Shown here piece by piece: positions 1 to 30,791 of a stretch of DNA of 64,000 nucleotides. Each line of letters opens with the position of its first letter. Within the stretch, counting starts at the first letter, position 1. A program made the translations under genes and the position numbers. The stretch is from contig NMRA01000280.1 in the NCBI GenBank assembly GCA_002633005.1, forward strand, positions 311,564 to 375,563, given 5' to 3'. The notes under the pieces are model-generated. The model had not been told where the DNA came from. It made no database searches and saw nothing but the letters and a program-made list of their open reading frames with translations. Origin of the DNA: Phoronis australis. Taxonomy: Eukaryota; Phoronida; Phoronidae.

Positions 1-189
1 AAAGGAAGCTGAGACTCCTTAATATCTACTAGAGATTTGCCCTGTGTATCAAAGTCGCATCTGAACAGGAGTTACTGAGGTACAGGATTAATACTGTCAA
101 TAATGACAGGCACCTTATTTTCAGTGGGGTAAATTTAAGTATGAGCATCTATTTATCTGTCTTACTTCATCTTGTGTTTCTTCTTCTAG

Positions 190-3100
190 CTACCCCGCTG
201 GTTTTGTATATATCTTCACAGCACTATACTACATAACAAGTCATGGTCAAAACATTCGACTGGGGCAGTATATCTTTGCAGCATTTTACATCCTTAATCT
301 ATGCTTGGTGTTTAGGATCTACGTGAAGTCAAGAAAAGTGAGTGTGAACATGTGTTTAAAGTTGTTTCTCTCATTCACTGTAGTTGATGCAGTATAAAGT
401 GAAACGTGATGTTTTTAAAGGTAAAGCAGTCATTGTTGATGTTACCTTCACCAAAATAATGGATCTCGGTTTATTTGTGAGAGACCTTTTTACTGTTTCC
501 TAGGCACATATATACTATCCATGCAACAATAGAAACCGAACATGAACAGCCCAGGAAAAGGCCCTCATCTTGATTCTGTGTTCCCTTTGGTCCAATAAAT
601 ATGAGTGACCAACTAAGAATGTTCAATAGTGAGCTTGACGTTGGGTTTGTCAGTGGAAGTGAATGCAGAACTGAGATGTGGTCATTTGTAGGATCATTTG
701 TGTTGCTTTCTATTGTTGCATTGGTAACAGTCACTCACTGGGGACCCGCATTTTGATGACTGTTTTCTCCACTGGTTTTCAAAATATGGAACCCTTGTTA
801 GTCAGTAGCCGCTATTACCTGTGTGTGAAACACAATAAGCAAAAATAGTGTTTGAAAGAACATTTATTTTACAATATAGAAACATGGTTCTGCATGCATG
901 CACATACAGCTTATTTAGCTGCTACATAGTTTATTTTGTATTTTAAACAGAAATCACCAAGTATGCAAAACATGGAAGACTATTTTATGTGTATATGCAT
1001 ACAGTAGCTGATGCTGGCTCTATTTCAGGTTCCTCCTTGGGTGTTCTTCTTCATCTGCTGTGCATCCTATCGTATCCACAGTATCTTCATACTGCGTCTC
1101 TTTAATGACCCAGTCGCCATGATTCTCTTGTACGCTGCTGTAAACTGCTTCCTTGATAATAGATGGAGTCTTGGGTGTTTCTTTTATAGGTAAGGATAGA
1201 AACGCATTATTGGTTCTTGTCTCTTCCCTGACTTTTTTCACTTGTGTGAGCTATTTTATTCACATATACAACTGATGAAGCACTTTCCATGCAAGGTATA
1301 GTACTTTTTAAAAGTATGAACACCTTATTTCTAAAATTTCTTCTTTGTGATTATTTTGTCATTGGTGATGATCAATAGGTTTATTTGGTTATTTGCCATG
1401 ATGTTAAAAGAATTATGTGAAAAGGCTGCTTTTGCATTTACAAAGACTGCTTTTGGAGGTCAGAAATGTTAGATAACAGTTCGAAAGTCACTCTAGGTTG
1501 TCCTTAAACAAGAAGTTAAAATGGACCTAATGGCCACATCTTGAAATACTGCAGCTGTGCCCTCTGTGATTCTGCAATATTCACTCACAGTGCTACAAAC
1601 AAGTGGGGAATTTGTGCAACAGAAGTACACTACTGCCATGTTAATCACTATTTTACTTCTTAATAATTTGACACTGTAATTCTAATGTCAATAAAGTTTT
1701 ACTGTTGCACAGCGAGTTGGATTACTGAACCAAAACTTAATAAGTTGCACTGGATGTTATTTTCATCTCAGCTGAGGAGTGTTAAGCTGCATTACCTCTC
1801 AAAAACTAGATCCATTATGCAATGCATTTTTCTTCCTCAGTAAGAGAGGCGAGTTCAGTTCTCTTATTTTGAGATTATGATGCAGTATTGAAGATAATTT
1901 CAGTTTTCTTTTCCAGTCTTGGTGTATCAGTAAAGATGAACGTGTTGCTCTTCTCTCCTGCCTTGCTGGTGCTGCTGCTAACCTCACAAGGAGTCTCACG
2001 GACCATCTTTAATTTAATGATCTGTGCTGTCATACAGGTGAGAACTTGGCTGTCAAAGTGTTTCCACGCTTTTTTAGCTTGAAGGTTTTGTAGGACCCTA
2101 GAAAAATGGCCAAATTTGGCAAAATTAGGAACATTATACCTCAGAAATGGCTGATGAGATTCATATGAAACTTTCACAGATACTATGCTTTATGCACTGT
2201 TCTCCACATGGAATTGTTTTTCTAAAGTTTTCCACTTTTGAACGAGGGGCTATCAAATAATACGATTTTTATTATTTTTCTGAGGCTACATCTTGTACAT
2301 TTATATCGAACGAAATTTGGTCATGACATTGATACCATTATTTTGCTATGTATGTACCTTTCTGTTTTGTTCAGTTTACAAGAAATGCATGGTCACGTGA
2401 TCCAATTAATAGAGTGGTATGAAGTCAAAAATCTACTTTCAGAAATTGTATACTTTCACTGGGATAAAATCTATAGTTTTGTATATTTGGCTAAGTAAAT
2501 ACACGGACAAGTCAATAAGGTCCTACATAACCTTAAAGTAGAATGAGGACATGTAATATGGCATTGGTATGGTTTTATTTAGAATTGTTGCCCCAGTACA
2601 CCATCTGTTTTTGATGTCTTCAATACTACAACATCGATTTTTATTTTTTTAGTCCCAAGCTGTTGTCATTATTCAAAATTTGCTTTAATTTATTGTCACT
2701 GACCTATACTCTTTGTAGTCTGTAAACAAAATTACTTGTCATATTTTGCTAACTTCTCCGAATTTAGTAAGTGATCACTGGACAGCAAGGAATGGCCTTG
2801 TTTCAAAAATGTTAACTTGTTCCTAAGTTGGAAAAAAACGTTATTTAGGCATTGCATTCTCCTGAGGAAACACTGCATTTATGTAACATTTTTATCATGT
2901 ACACTTTTCCAGCTCATTCTCGCTCTCCCATTTCTCCTGGTCAATCCCATTGGTTATGTTGTTGGATCATTCAATCTTGGCAGACAATTTTTCTTCAAGT
3001 GGACTGTCAACTGGAGGTTTCTACCTGTGGAGGTGTTTCTGAGCCGATACTTTCATGTAGCCTTGCTCACTGCTCACATTTTAATTTTAGTGCTATTTAT

Positions 3101-6100
3101 CACCAATAGGTGGATCAGGTTAGTGTTTGAATCATCCTATGTAACTGTTTCTTCCTGCAGCTGCACAGTTTTGTTGTGTTGTGGTTATCAGTGTACAGTG
3201 ATTGCTTTTTCAGAAAATGCTATGAAATTGTATTTTATCACACTTTTGAAATTTTGTTAATGGTCATGGCTGATTGATAGAACCTGCAGTGTGAATTTTT
3301 TGAGAATTAGAATTTTGTAACAGTAACAAATTGAATCTTTGCCCTTAAAAATATTTGTGAGGATATTCTGGCTTTAAGTTTAGCTTGTAAAGTTGAAGGG
3401 CAATACTAATTCTTTGCAATTAATTATTTTCAGGATTTATGGAAGTGTGAAAAAACTGCTTTCCTGGAGTCCCGTAAAGAAAAATCTTGACGTAAATGAT
3501 ATCCTTTTGCATTACTTAGTTGTGATTTAAAACAGTATTGACATTGTGTATTATCATTTCTGCTCCCACATGGGAGCGTACGACAGCTGTATCTGTTTTT
3601 ACCCAGAATTCCTACTGTTCACATCATACGTTTAACCTTAATTGGATACTCTTCTCTGACCAAATGGAGCAGAGAGCGAGCCAGTCTGGGATAGGTGAGT
3701 GGTATCCCATTGGGTAAGTTTGGGGTAGGTGAGAGGTATTCCATTGGGTCAATCTGGGGTAGGTGAGAGGTATCCCAGTGGGTCAGTTTAGAGTAGGTGA
3801 GCGGTATCCCATTGAGCCAGTCTGCGATAGTTGAGGGGTATCTCATCGGGGCATTCTGCATAGGTGAGCAGTATCCGATTGTACTTGTAGCTCACTCAAC
3901 TAAAGATTTTGTACAGTCTTATATGGAAATAGTCATGGGATTACCATTCATTTAGTATAAAGTGTACTACCATGCATGCCAAAAGTAATCAGGCAAATGT
4001 CCCAGAATTCCCTGTCACGGTGGCTTCGTGAAAGCTGAATCAGAGTGTCCTTCCATCATGGCTGAATCAGTGTCCTTCCATCATGGCCGAATATAAAGGT
4101 GAATTAACAGCAAAGATAGAAGGGTGGCTAAGCCATTCTGTAATTAGATTTTTGCTGATATCAAAGTCATTATCAATCATTTTTGCTAATATATAGACGC
4201 TGTGGTTGGCCAATATGAAATATATCAAATAAACACAGAAAAATAAGGAACCCAACTGGGAATCGAACCAGTTCGCTTTCATGACGCCGGAAGGGTAGTT
4301 TATCTGATTTCTTTTGTCCTCTATTGAAGCATGACAATTATAATTCGCTACTGGACTCGCTAAAGAATTAACAACATTTCACTGGCTTCTGCTGTCTTTT
4401 CAAGTTTCTGTGACACCTGGTGGCATGTTTCGATCTTGATGCAAACTATGGGAAACATTAGAATACCTGATCCCAGACATGTGATAGGTTGAATCCATAA
4501 TCCTGCAGTTTGCCTCAAGGTCGACAGTGTTACATTAGCTTGAAAAGGGTTTCCAATGGCAACAGTCGAGGAAACCTGGCTCATAATTACTGTGGAATGT
4601 AACTGTGATCTCAAGCAATTAAAACAAATTGTCAGTTCTTTACAAGTACATAATTCACCATTGATTTGAATAAGGCACAATTGGAGACCGATGCCTTAAC
4701 TAATTGGTATAAATTTTAAAGTTATTTTTATGGAAGATGGGTTCATAGCTGCAGTTTCATTCCTATTGCATAGCTTAAAAAAGTCTTTGTTTATTAATTA
4801 TTTGAAACAAGCCTCTGGTGCTCATTTTCTTGGAGCAAATAATATTTGTGAGCCTATGTTCTCACAGAAGTAGTCGGCAATGGTGTGTATGTTAGTTCTG
4901 TTTGTTCTAGTAGACGAGATAACGTCAGAAATATAAACCCCAATAATGTTTTTTTCTTGCTTGGATACATAATTGAAATTCCTTATCTAGCCTACAGATC
5001 CTGTTGCCCATGTTTACAGCAAACTTCATTGGCATGGCCTTCAGTCGGTCACTACACTATCAGTTCTATGTTTGGTACTTCCACACTCTCCCCTACTTGC
5101 TCTGGTCCACAAACTTACCCATTAAATTAAGGTAAGCTAGAACGTCCGGAAACTGTTTCTGTATCCTCTTGGCCTACCCTCACTTACATGGCGAGGTCGG
5201 TAGGTAGTATTTTTAATTTTTTTACCCTTCATAGTCATGTTGGGCTCATTTTTGTTGCAAAAATAATTTGTTTGTAATAGAGAATGCAATTATTTTCCAA
5301 GTCATGTTGCAAATAAAATGTTTTGAGTCGCTCACATGTTTTAGGTGCATGGGGAAACAACTAACTAAATTTAGGCCTTATGTGTATAACACCCTAAGTT
5401 TTCTCAGGCTGGCTTAAATGCTCATTACAAATTCAGTAAAATAAAAAAACATTGAAATGTTCTGTTAGGTTTGTATTTAGTAGTTCATTGTTTGTGGAAC
5501 AAAAATATATTCGACGACAAACGTTAGTGGAACGTTTTGACTTTCAGTTTACTTTCTGTATAGAGTGTATTGACATCTCATCAGAAACACAAGATATTTT
5601 AGTATCTTTAATTAAATACTTAGGGCTGTTCCAGCAAAATCTGTGTGGGAGGGGGGGAAGGTAACTGAAATAAAAATTTATGGGTGGTTGCGTTTGATTT
5701 AAATTCAAAATGGCTGGTGGTCGTACTTCAAAAAAATAAAAATTTACAGGTCGTTGTTGTTTCATTGGGCCATAAATATTTGATGGTGGGTAATTTTAGT
5801 AAATTTTATAAACAATCCACACAGAATCAAAAACTGAAACAAAAATGCAACTTGCAAAAAGCTCCGACTTTTTCACTCCCTCCGATCTCATCGGCATGCC
5901 CATAACACCAGTTAACCACCAGTGCTCGAATTTCTCGATGGCTAATAATCATATATAAGAAACATATGTTTTTTTAGTAATGAATGACGTTAGTGGTGAT
6001 GGAGGAACAGATAAACTCAAGCGTCTGTGCAGTCAACCACAAGAACAAAAAAAAATTACGGGTGGTTGCATTTCAAAGTTATAAAAAATTACGGGTGGTA

Positions 6101-6493
6101 GGTTGAAGAAATAAATGAAAAATATGGGTGGTGGGTGCGAAAAAAGGTGCCTTCCCCCCCTCCCATACAGATTTTACTGGAACAGCCCTTAAAATTTGTG
6201 TGGGAAATTTGAGATAATACACCGTTTTGTTCTGGTGTTTAAAATATGCTGTAATGGAATTTATGTAACTTAGAAATTTCTTTTTCATAAGACATGTCAA
6301 TGAGTGTGTACTGTTTGGTTTCAGAATACTCATTCTGGGCGTAATAGAGCTGTGTTGGAATACATATCCTTCCACTGTGTTAAGTAGTTCTTCACTACAT
6401 GCGTGTCATGCGATACTACTTTTGGCACTGTGGTTGGGTGAACATTCAAGAGTATTTCAGTCAAGAACAGCCAAGGTTGAGAAGGAAAAGTAA
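190..6493 (+). CDS. ALG3: ALG3, Dol-P-Man:Man5GlcNAc2-PP-Dol alpha-1,3-mannosyltransferase (5' part outside window)
   Basis: Seven coding exons: 190-337, 1029-1189, 1917-2037, 2913-3118, 3434-3498, 4996-5131 and 6325-6493 (stop TAA 6491-6493). All phases join in one frame, giving 334 residues, about the last three quarters of the family's usual ~440. ALG3 (GT58) is a multi-pass ER membrane enzyme that adds the first dolichol-phosphate-mannose-derived mannose to the lumenal lipid-linked oligosaccharide. Family signatures seen: YPAGFVYIF at the start, [19 protein letters not shown] (exon 2), [12 protein letters not shown] (exon 3), [28 protein letters not shown] and VALLTAHI (exon 4), [20 protein letters not shown] (exon 6), [11 protein letters not shown] (exon 7). 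The rest is mostly hydrophobic, as expected for membrane segments. Introns 1-4 and 6 have GT-AG ends; intron 5 looks U12-type (separate entry). The protein ends in a Lys/Glu-rich tail. Bases 1-189 are upstream intron ending in a TTCTTCTAG acceptor. Identification is by recognised similarity to the family. Confidence 0.96.
3499..4995 (+). other. ALG3: Putative U12-type (minor spliceosome) AT-AC intron 5 of ALG3
   Basis: The intron begins ATATCCTTTT (3499-3508), an exact match to the U12 5' splice-site consensus for AT-AC introns. It ends TTCCTTATCTAGCCTAC (4979-4995): TTCCTTATC is an 8 of 9 match to the U12 branch-point consensus TTCCTTAAC, with the branch A (4985) 10 nt from the end, inside the usual 10-20 nt window, and there is no long polypyrimidine tract. 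Joining exon 5 (ending ...AAT G) to exon 6 (starting AG ATC) gives Leu-Asp-Val-Asn-Glu-Ile-Leu and aligns with family members without a gap. The alternative U2 reading (GTAAAT at 3492 joined to CAG at 4997) stays in frame but deletes three residues (Val-Asn-Glu). The intron also holds a minisatellite and no recognisable gene. Confidence 0.8.
3685..3885 (+). repeat. Minisatellite, ~33-34-bp unit, about six copies, in ALG3 intron 5
   Basis: Tandem degenerate copies of a unit containing TAGGTGAG-GGTATCCCATTGGGT. Each unit carries an AGGTGAG or near match, which resembles a U2 5' splice site on the transcribed strand. The open frame on the minus strand here is only the repeat read through and is not called as a gene. 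Confidence 0.85.
5623..6188. mobile_element. PIF/Harbinger-like MITE in ALG3 intron 6
   Basis: The element is 566 bp and begins GGGCTGTTCCAG (5623) and ends with its reverse complement CTGGAACAGCCC (to 6188). The terminal inverted repeats extend about 40 bp, through the G-rich GGGAGGGGGGGAAGG. Both sides carry the trinucleotide TTA (5620-5622 and 6189-6191), the target-site duplication expected of PIF/Harbinger elements, and the GGGCTGTT terminus also suits that superfamily. The interior repeats the motif GGGTGGTTGC-like several times and has no transposase, so it is non-autonomous. It lies wholly inside intron 6 (5132-6324). Confidence 0.8.
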
Positions 6494-7902
6494 CAACCAT
6501 TCATTGTACGAGATGTTTCATTCTCACTTTCTGGAGAGTTCAGTATATCAACCCAGCTGAATATACACCAAGTGCAAGAGGACAAGACAAAACTCTCCAA
6601 AAGTTTTGCCATGGGCTCATTGTTGGGGAAAATGTGCATGCCTTTATTTTTTCATTTTCACAAGAGATGATGACTATGCAGCATTGGGTGTATATTTGGA
6701 TTTGACTTTTGGTACGGAGTATGTCATCTCTTCAGAGCTATTATTAAGCAATCTTTAGTAGTGGCAGTCTCTTTACCATTATTCACTGAATGGAATTTTA
6801 TCTTGCAAATTCTATTTTGAAAATGTTTTATCTGCTTGTTGATTCAGTGTCACTACTTGCGGAGTACCATGAAAACTGTTGGTGGTGGTGGGGTATTTAT
6901 TTAATGAGGGCTCCGCTTTGTTGACAATGTGATGAGTTTTCAGGGGCAGTCATTTGTTGTTGTCTACGTTTTAGGAACAGCGCTTAGGTTTAAATAGCTT
7001 TTTTATCGTTTTCTCTTAAAACACCTTCTGAACTGATTTGAAATTTTGAAACTAACTTACTTTAATAACTGAAAACGATATGGATTTGTACAATTTTTTC
7101 CAAGAGATTTCCAAATACACATGAAATCTAGCATTTAATTTGTACCATGTTTACCATAATGAGAAAGTATTCTCTTCCTGTGTATGAAAAACTGCTTTCC
7201 CATTCGGGGAAGTTCAATTAACCAAAGCTTTGGTGAAACTTCGCTTACCTTTCCGACTATCACCATGACAACTGACGACGCAGTTCATTCGTACTCTCAA
7301 AGGAACATGGAGTAGTGGGTTCAAGGATTATTGAAAATTGTGCTACTGCTCTTTACGAGTGTTTATGAAAATGATCAGTGTCATTCATCAGAAATGCTCT
7401 TTTGTTTGTTTACGTCCGTCTATTGAGAGCATGTTGGCTACGCTACCATAACAAAGAATGCTTTTAAATCCTACGATTTTAAGCGCACTTTTGCCTGTAG
7501 ACTAACTAAAGACTGAAGTTAACCTTTCCCGTTTACCGTAACTTTAGTAAAAGTGAATTTTCACCTCTAATGGGAAAGCGACTAAAGTTATGGGACGGCA
7601 AAGATTAATTTGTTAGTTTTCGGCCATGCAACACCCAAGATCATGTTGGGGTAGCTCCATTTAGTGTTTGCTTTCAGTGCATAAATCATAATGTCCTCGG
7701 TGAATTCCATCTTTACAATGGTCCAGGATTTTCAGATCTGGGAACTTCTCATTTTTAAGGAAACTATTTGAGACCAATTTAGAATTACAATTGTTGGTAA
7801 TGGGTGATTTGTGGCTCTACACGACTGTTTATAGGGAATTTCCACCAACGTTTACCAAGACAACTTTATCTGTAAATGAAAATAGAACTTCTTGTTCGCG
7901 AA

Positions 7903-7908
7903 AATAAA
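7903..7908 (+). terminator. ALG3: Poly(A) signal AATAAA, likely end of the ALG3 transcript
   Basis: First AATAAA on the + strand after the ALG3 stop codon at 6493, implying a 3' UTR of about 1.4 kb. I saw no closer AATAAA or ATTAAA. The intervening 6494-7900 is AT-rich with no coding evidence. Confidence 0.45.
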
Positions 7909-7931
7909 AACACTGTTATGTACCAAAAATT

Positions 7932-7937
7932 TTTATT
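7932..7937 (-). terminator. GART: Distal poly(A) signal AATAAA for GART (another at 7969-7974)
   Basis: Minus-strand AATAAA (plus TTTATT) at 7932-7937 and 7969-7974. Using these would give GART a 3' UTR of ~1.4 kb meeting the end of ALG3 almost exactly. A nearer signal exists at 9174-9179. Confidence 0.35.
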
Positions 7938-9173
7938 CATTGAATCACTATCACTTCTTCAAAAAGCATTTATTCATGAAAATATAGCTATAAAAACAAT
8001 GCCAAAAAAAACAACAAAGAAATTGTAAAACTTTCCAGCTGAGATTATTTGACAACCAGATCATTACTTCCTTTCCAACTCTACCACTACTTTCATTATA
8101 AGACACCAGCAGCAGCAGTATCAGGCACCCAAAATACTTCTTCCCATTGTAGAAACCCAATTATATTCATATCACTTGCCTTAGTCCTGTAGGAGGCAGC
8201 ACTATCAGTTGTTACAGTAAATCAAGCTGTAAAAAAGCTCATCCTGCTGCATTGTCATATTTAATTTGAGCCTTGAACAAAGTACGAAGAAGATCGTATA
8301 AGTACTTCTTTGCAATAACACCTACATTTGTAATGGAATCAAAATCAAAAAATACATGCATTACAAATACTAAGTTCACACAGCCACACTCCATTACCAG
8401 AACTTCAGACTCTGAAGCAAGAACACGAAATAATGTAGCTGGACACAAATGCACGTTCATCATAATTTCAGCTCTGTACTCAATGACTACTGTTGTTTAT
8501 GTATAACAATATGATCAATGCTTTTAGTTCTCATTTATAGTTAAAAAAGTGTACTCCCACTTTCACCACTCTTGGCCCTCTTCACAAATTTTGCCCAGCC
8601 CATTTCCACAAACAATGGAAGTTTCAAATATATGCGCTTTGATCAGACAAATTACTGATGATAAACCAGAACATTTTGTTTTATGACTAGAGTGCAAAAT
8701 TCATCCTGCATGACCACAATGGAAACCCACACAGCGATCAGAGTATAGTCAACACTAGACAGACTATATGCACTCTGAATAATTTACCTCAGTTTGCATG
8801 CCTTACAGACTAGACCATTAAATGACCGACTAGACCAACTCTTTTAAAGTAGTATGTAATTAAACGCAGCATTTAATGCATGGAAATCAAAGTGAATGTT
8901 ACTCAATGCCATACAATGAGTATCTAAATAGAGTACAGCCAAAATGTATAAAAGAAACAGCGTCATTAGATGAAATGTGTCCAACTAGTGCAAAGGATAA
9001 CATAACCCTGGAATAATTTCTTATCAAAAAAGAAGTTTCAAAAAATAAAGACGTTGCACGTCAAGTACATCTGAGACAGCACTTATAACATAGACACTAA
9101 GGACAAAATATAACAACTTCATCTAGTGTGCAGTCATTGAACTACTTCATGTTGCTTTAGACCTCAATGCCAA

Positions 9174-9179
9174 TTTATT
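9174..9179 (-). terminator. GART: Proximal poly(A) signal AATAAA of GART
   Basis: Minus-strand AATAAA about 170 nt after the GART stop codon (9349-9351). This is the most economical end of the full-length transcript. The stretch 7940-9170 beyond it has open frames of up to 74 codons on the minus strand but no recognisable protein. Confidence 0.5.
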
Positions 9180-9348
9180 GACTTCATTGCTCTGTATCTG
9201 AGGCAAGCATGATTGATATCAATGTTAAAGTGGTAATTGGTCAAATTCATTTGACATCAAAAATCACGGAGGACTGGTATATTGGAAAAAAACGTCTGTC
9301 TGGGCAGATATGTGACTTGGTTCAACACATTCGAGTTTGACTGTCAAA

Positions 9349-27824
<18,476 letters not shown>

Positions 27825-27839
27825 TCAAAGTTCTGAAGA

Positions 27840-29300
27840 CCTGTACATTTAGGCTTTACTTGCCACACACTTTTGAGGACCAGAAATTTATCAATTGACG
27901 TATCGCCAGGATTTTGAGTGACGACTTAAAACGCATCGTTTCCAAGTAGCCATTTTACACGACAAACGTTGCCGGGTAAAACTTATTGTTTGTTAGTCGA
28001 CATTACGCATGGGGGCGGAGCTTGCGAAAAGTCATTTTCAGACCCGCTCAAACTTGCACTTCTGCTCCAAGACCACAAGACCAGCTTTTCTTGAAAACCT
28101 AGCACCTACTAAAATCTTTACAAAATGCACTTGAGTAGCACATTACTATGTCATGCAGGAAAGCATACATGGTTCGAAAGAAGAACAAGAAGCCAAAAAT
28201 TGCAACAATTGAACAAGTCGACACTCCTAGTCTGTTATTGATGCTACATACACATTTCAGACTCATTCATTTTAAACAGCAATGGTCCAAATATGACTAC
28301 TGTTTTCACATCATCAATTTTACACTTAAAATACCACGTATAAGGTGCTTTCTTTCCTTCGCAATCCCTTCTGGTTTTTCCATAAAATTTAAAAAAGGCC
28401 CATGTGCAGATATTCGGAAAACGACCTTTCAAAAATGTCTCGACTGAATTCAAGCATTCGACTGGGCGTATATTTAGAAAAGGGGAGAGTATTTTCGTAA
28501 ACCGCATCATTAAAACTGTCCTTCTTACTGTGGTAATACGGTTACCATAGTTACCAATACAGTCACCCAAGACAGTACTTGACACAGGCGAAAATGTCCT
28601 TCAAAAAAGTAAAACTTTGCACACGTGCAATCTAATAAACAACATAGTACATAGGCAGTGCAGGCTGGCTGTTTGTGTCTGAGACTTGAACAGAATTCAA
28701 TGTAACGGGTGTCTGTTTAATACTTGGGAAGAATGACCACCTCTGGTCGGGCCACACAAGAGTTGTGCAAGTGTGTAGGCCTGCCCTGAGCTGATGAGTT
28801 GTAGTTCAGTGTACTGAAGAGCGGTTGGGGGAAAGGTAAAGGTAGAGTAAACAGGTCCCTCTTCAATGGTTGCCAGTGAATACTGGTTAACAGAAACTAT
28901 TTTTAAGAACGTACGGGTGATTGCAGTGGCACTAATCGAATACAGCGGTCCTTGATTATGGGAATACAGCACTCACTGAAAAACGGAATAATTTGTTCTC
29001 CAAACCATTGATAGGGATTGATTATTTGATAGTAGTGGTGACTAGTGACTGACATTCGACAGTGCCTATTTCAGCGATTTTCAATACTTTGTTTCAAATT
29101 CAAGGATTTTTTCAAGGCCTGCGCGGACCATGGGGAAGATGGGCCTAATGTTGAAACAAGTTGTGGCATACATACTGTGACTTAAGCTGAAATAGAACTT
29201 ACAAATTTAAAATATCAAGCACACAATGCGAATGACACCTTACCGAACACGCGGCTTTCAACCAATATCTAGCGACACCTGGTGTTAGATGCTCGAGCCA
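27840..29300 (-). promoter_or_regulatory. GART: Probable GART upstream/promoter region
   Basis: Region 5' of the first coding exon. It includes a GC box, GGGGGCGGAGC, at 28011-28021 with more CG dinucleotides around it than nearby DNA. No TATA box or transcription start can be defined. An open frame at 28244-28585 (-) is not recognisable as a protein. Confidence 0.3.
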
Positions 29301-29483
29301 CATGGTGTTGGAAAATAGCCAACATGGGGTAAAAGCTTTGCGAGAACAGAGACACCGTCTTTGGCGTGAACTCGGAATCCCTGCATAATCCCTTAAGATC
29401 GACTACGCGGGTCCTTGGAATGGGATACTCATAAAGGCAATCAGGTGAAATTTTTTTTCATTGAACAAAGCATTCTCCCAAAG

Positions 29484-29625
29484 CAGTGGCGGATTCATGG
29501 GAGGAGGGGGCCAAGGAGGCCATGGCAGCCTAAAATTCTCACATATTCCATTTATCAATTTGGAGGTGCGAATGTCTGATGGGCAAATTTTGGCTAATAC
29601 TCAGCCTCTGCAAAGTTTACTGAAG
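29484..29625. mobile_element. CAGTGGCGGAT short element, degenerate copy
   Basis: Starts CAGTGGCGGATTCATGGG and shares the interior (GGAGGTGCGAATGTCTGATGGGC) with the 142-bp copies at 30650 and 34611. The right terminus is worn and the end is approximate. Confidence 0.55.
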
Positions 29626-30649
29626 CTTGTGTCACAGAAACGGAAGAATATGTTTGGTGATTAAGATAGCTAGTATTTGAAAAGAGGTTGGTTAAAGTTT
29701 ACATGGTTTCATTAAAAACTGCTTTAGTGCAGTGCAGATCCTTATCAACGTGAACACTATTATTTTAGTGAACGTGCCAAGTTTGTCAGGTGTATTCTTA
29801 GTTCACGCGTTCGCAAGTTTGAGATTCCAAGTTCACCGCGCAGCAGTTGCACGGCAGCAACACGATATTGCGAGTACTATGCATACACTGACAAAAACGG
29901 TCCGATACTGAATATCCATAGAACCGGAATATCCAAGGACGGATCCAGGAAATCGAGTCACTAATCGTGGACGTGTAGTCAACAGTAATCATACACGGTA
30001 CCAAGTGTTTACATTTATTTAATAAATCATTTTAAAACATCAAATTTTATCCTGGCAATGAAAAAAAAATGCTTGAAATGCACAAGAAAATTATTTATAC
30101 GACAGTGTGATCCCATGTTTGTAATTATAGTCTCCTAATTCTGTATTTCCTTAAAAATCGCAATCGTGAAAATTTTCGCAGCCATGACATATAGGAAATT
30201 CTACTTTCTGATTCTATAAGTTACACATGGCCAGCACGTCTGCAATTTTCTATGAAGGCATTTTGGCTAAAGAACCCAGCTTTCAAAATGAATTCGTCAA
30301 TACTCCTTGCAAATTTCAAAAAAATCCACCACTGACATCCTGTTCAGAATTTAAGGGAAATACGGGCCACAGTGTAAATAAGTCGCTGGACTTAACTGCG
30401 TCATCATCGGTTTATTTCATGTTCTAGTATGTTATATACTTTTGTATTTTTACAACGATGTTGTTTAGCAGTTTTTTCAGATATGTCAAATATTTTTTCC
30501 TATCTGTCTATCTATTCAGAGTACACATTGTTTGAAAATCCACCAGTTCGTGTAAGTTTGCTTCTATACATACAGGTAAGCCTCCCATAACGATTTAACC
30601 GGCAGTGTATTGTTAAATTAGAAAATGAAAGCCCATGCAAAGATGTGAT

Positions 30650-30791
30650 CAGGGGCGGATCCAGGATTTTGAGTTAGGGGGGGCCAGGGCAGAGTATTGG
30701 TCAGGATTTTGCCAGTCAGACATTCGCACTCCCGAACTGCCAATTTTAGGGGGGCCTTGGCCACCTTGGCCCTCCTTTGAATCCGCTACTG
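30650..30791. mobile_element. CAGTGGCGGAT-family MITE, 142 bp
   Basis: Ends CAGGGGCGGATCCAGGATTT and GAATCCGCTACTG are inverted. The interior CAGACATTCGCACTCC is the reverse complement of that in the 34611 copy, so the two are in opposite orientation. No clear target-site duplication. Confidence 0.75.

Noticed and set aside
3492-4997. U2-type GT-AG reading of ALG3 intron 5 (GTAAAT ... CCTACAG)
   Set aside because: It stays in frame but removes three residues that align in the family and ignores a perfect U12 donor and branch element; kept only as the alternative.
8239-8463. 74-codon minus-strand frame in the GART 3' region (and 7951-8160)
   Set aside because: No recognisable domain, no splice context; probably chance frames in a long 3' UTR or intergenic DNA.
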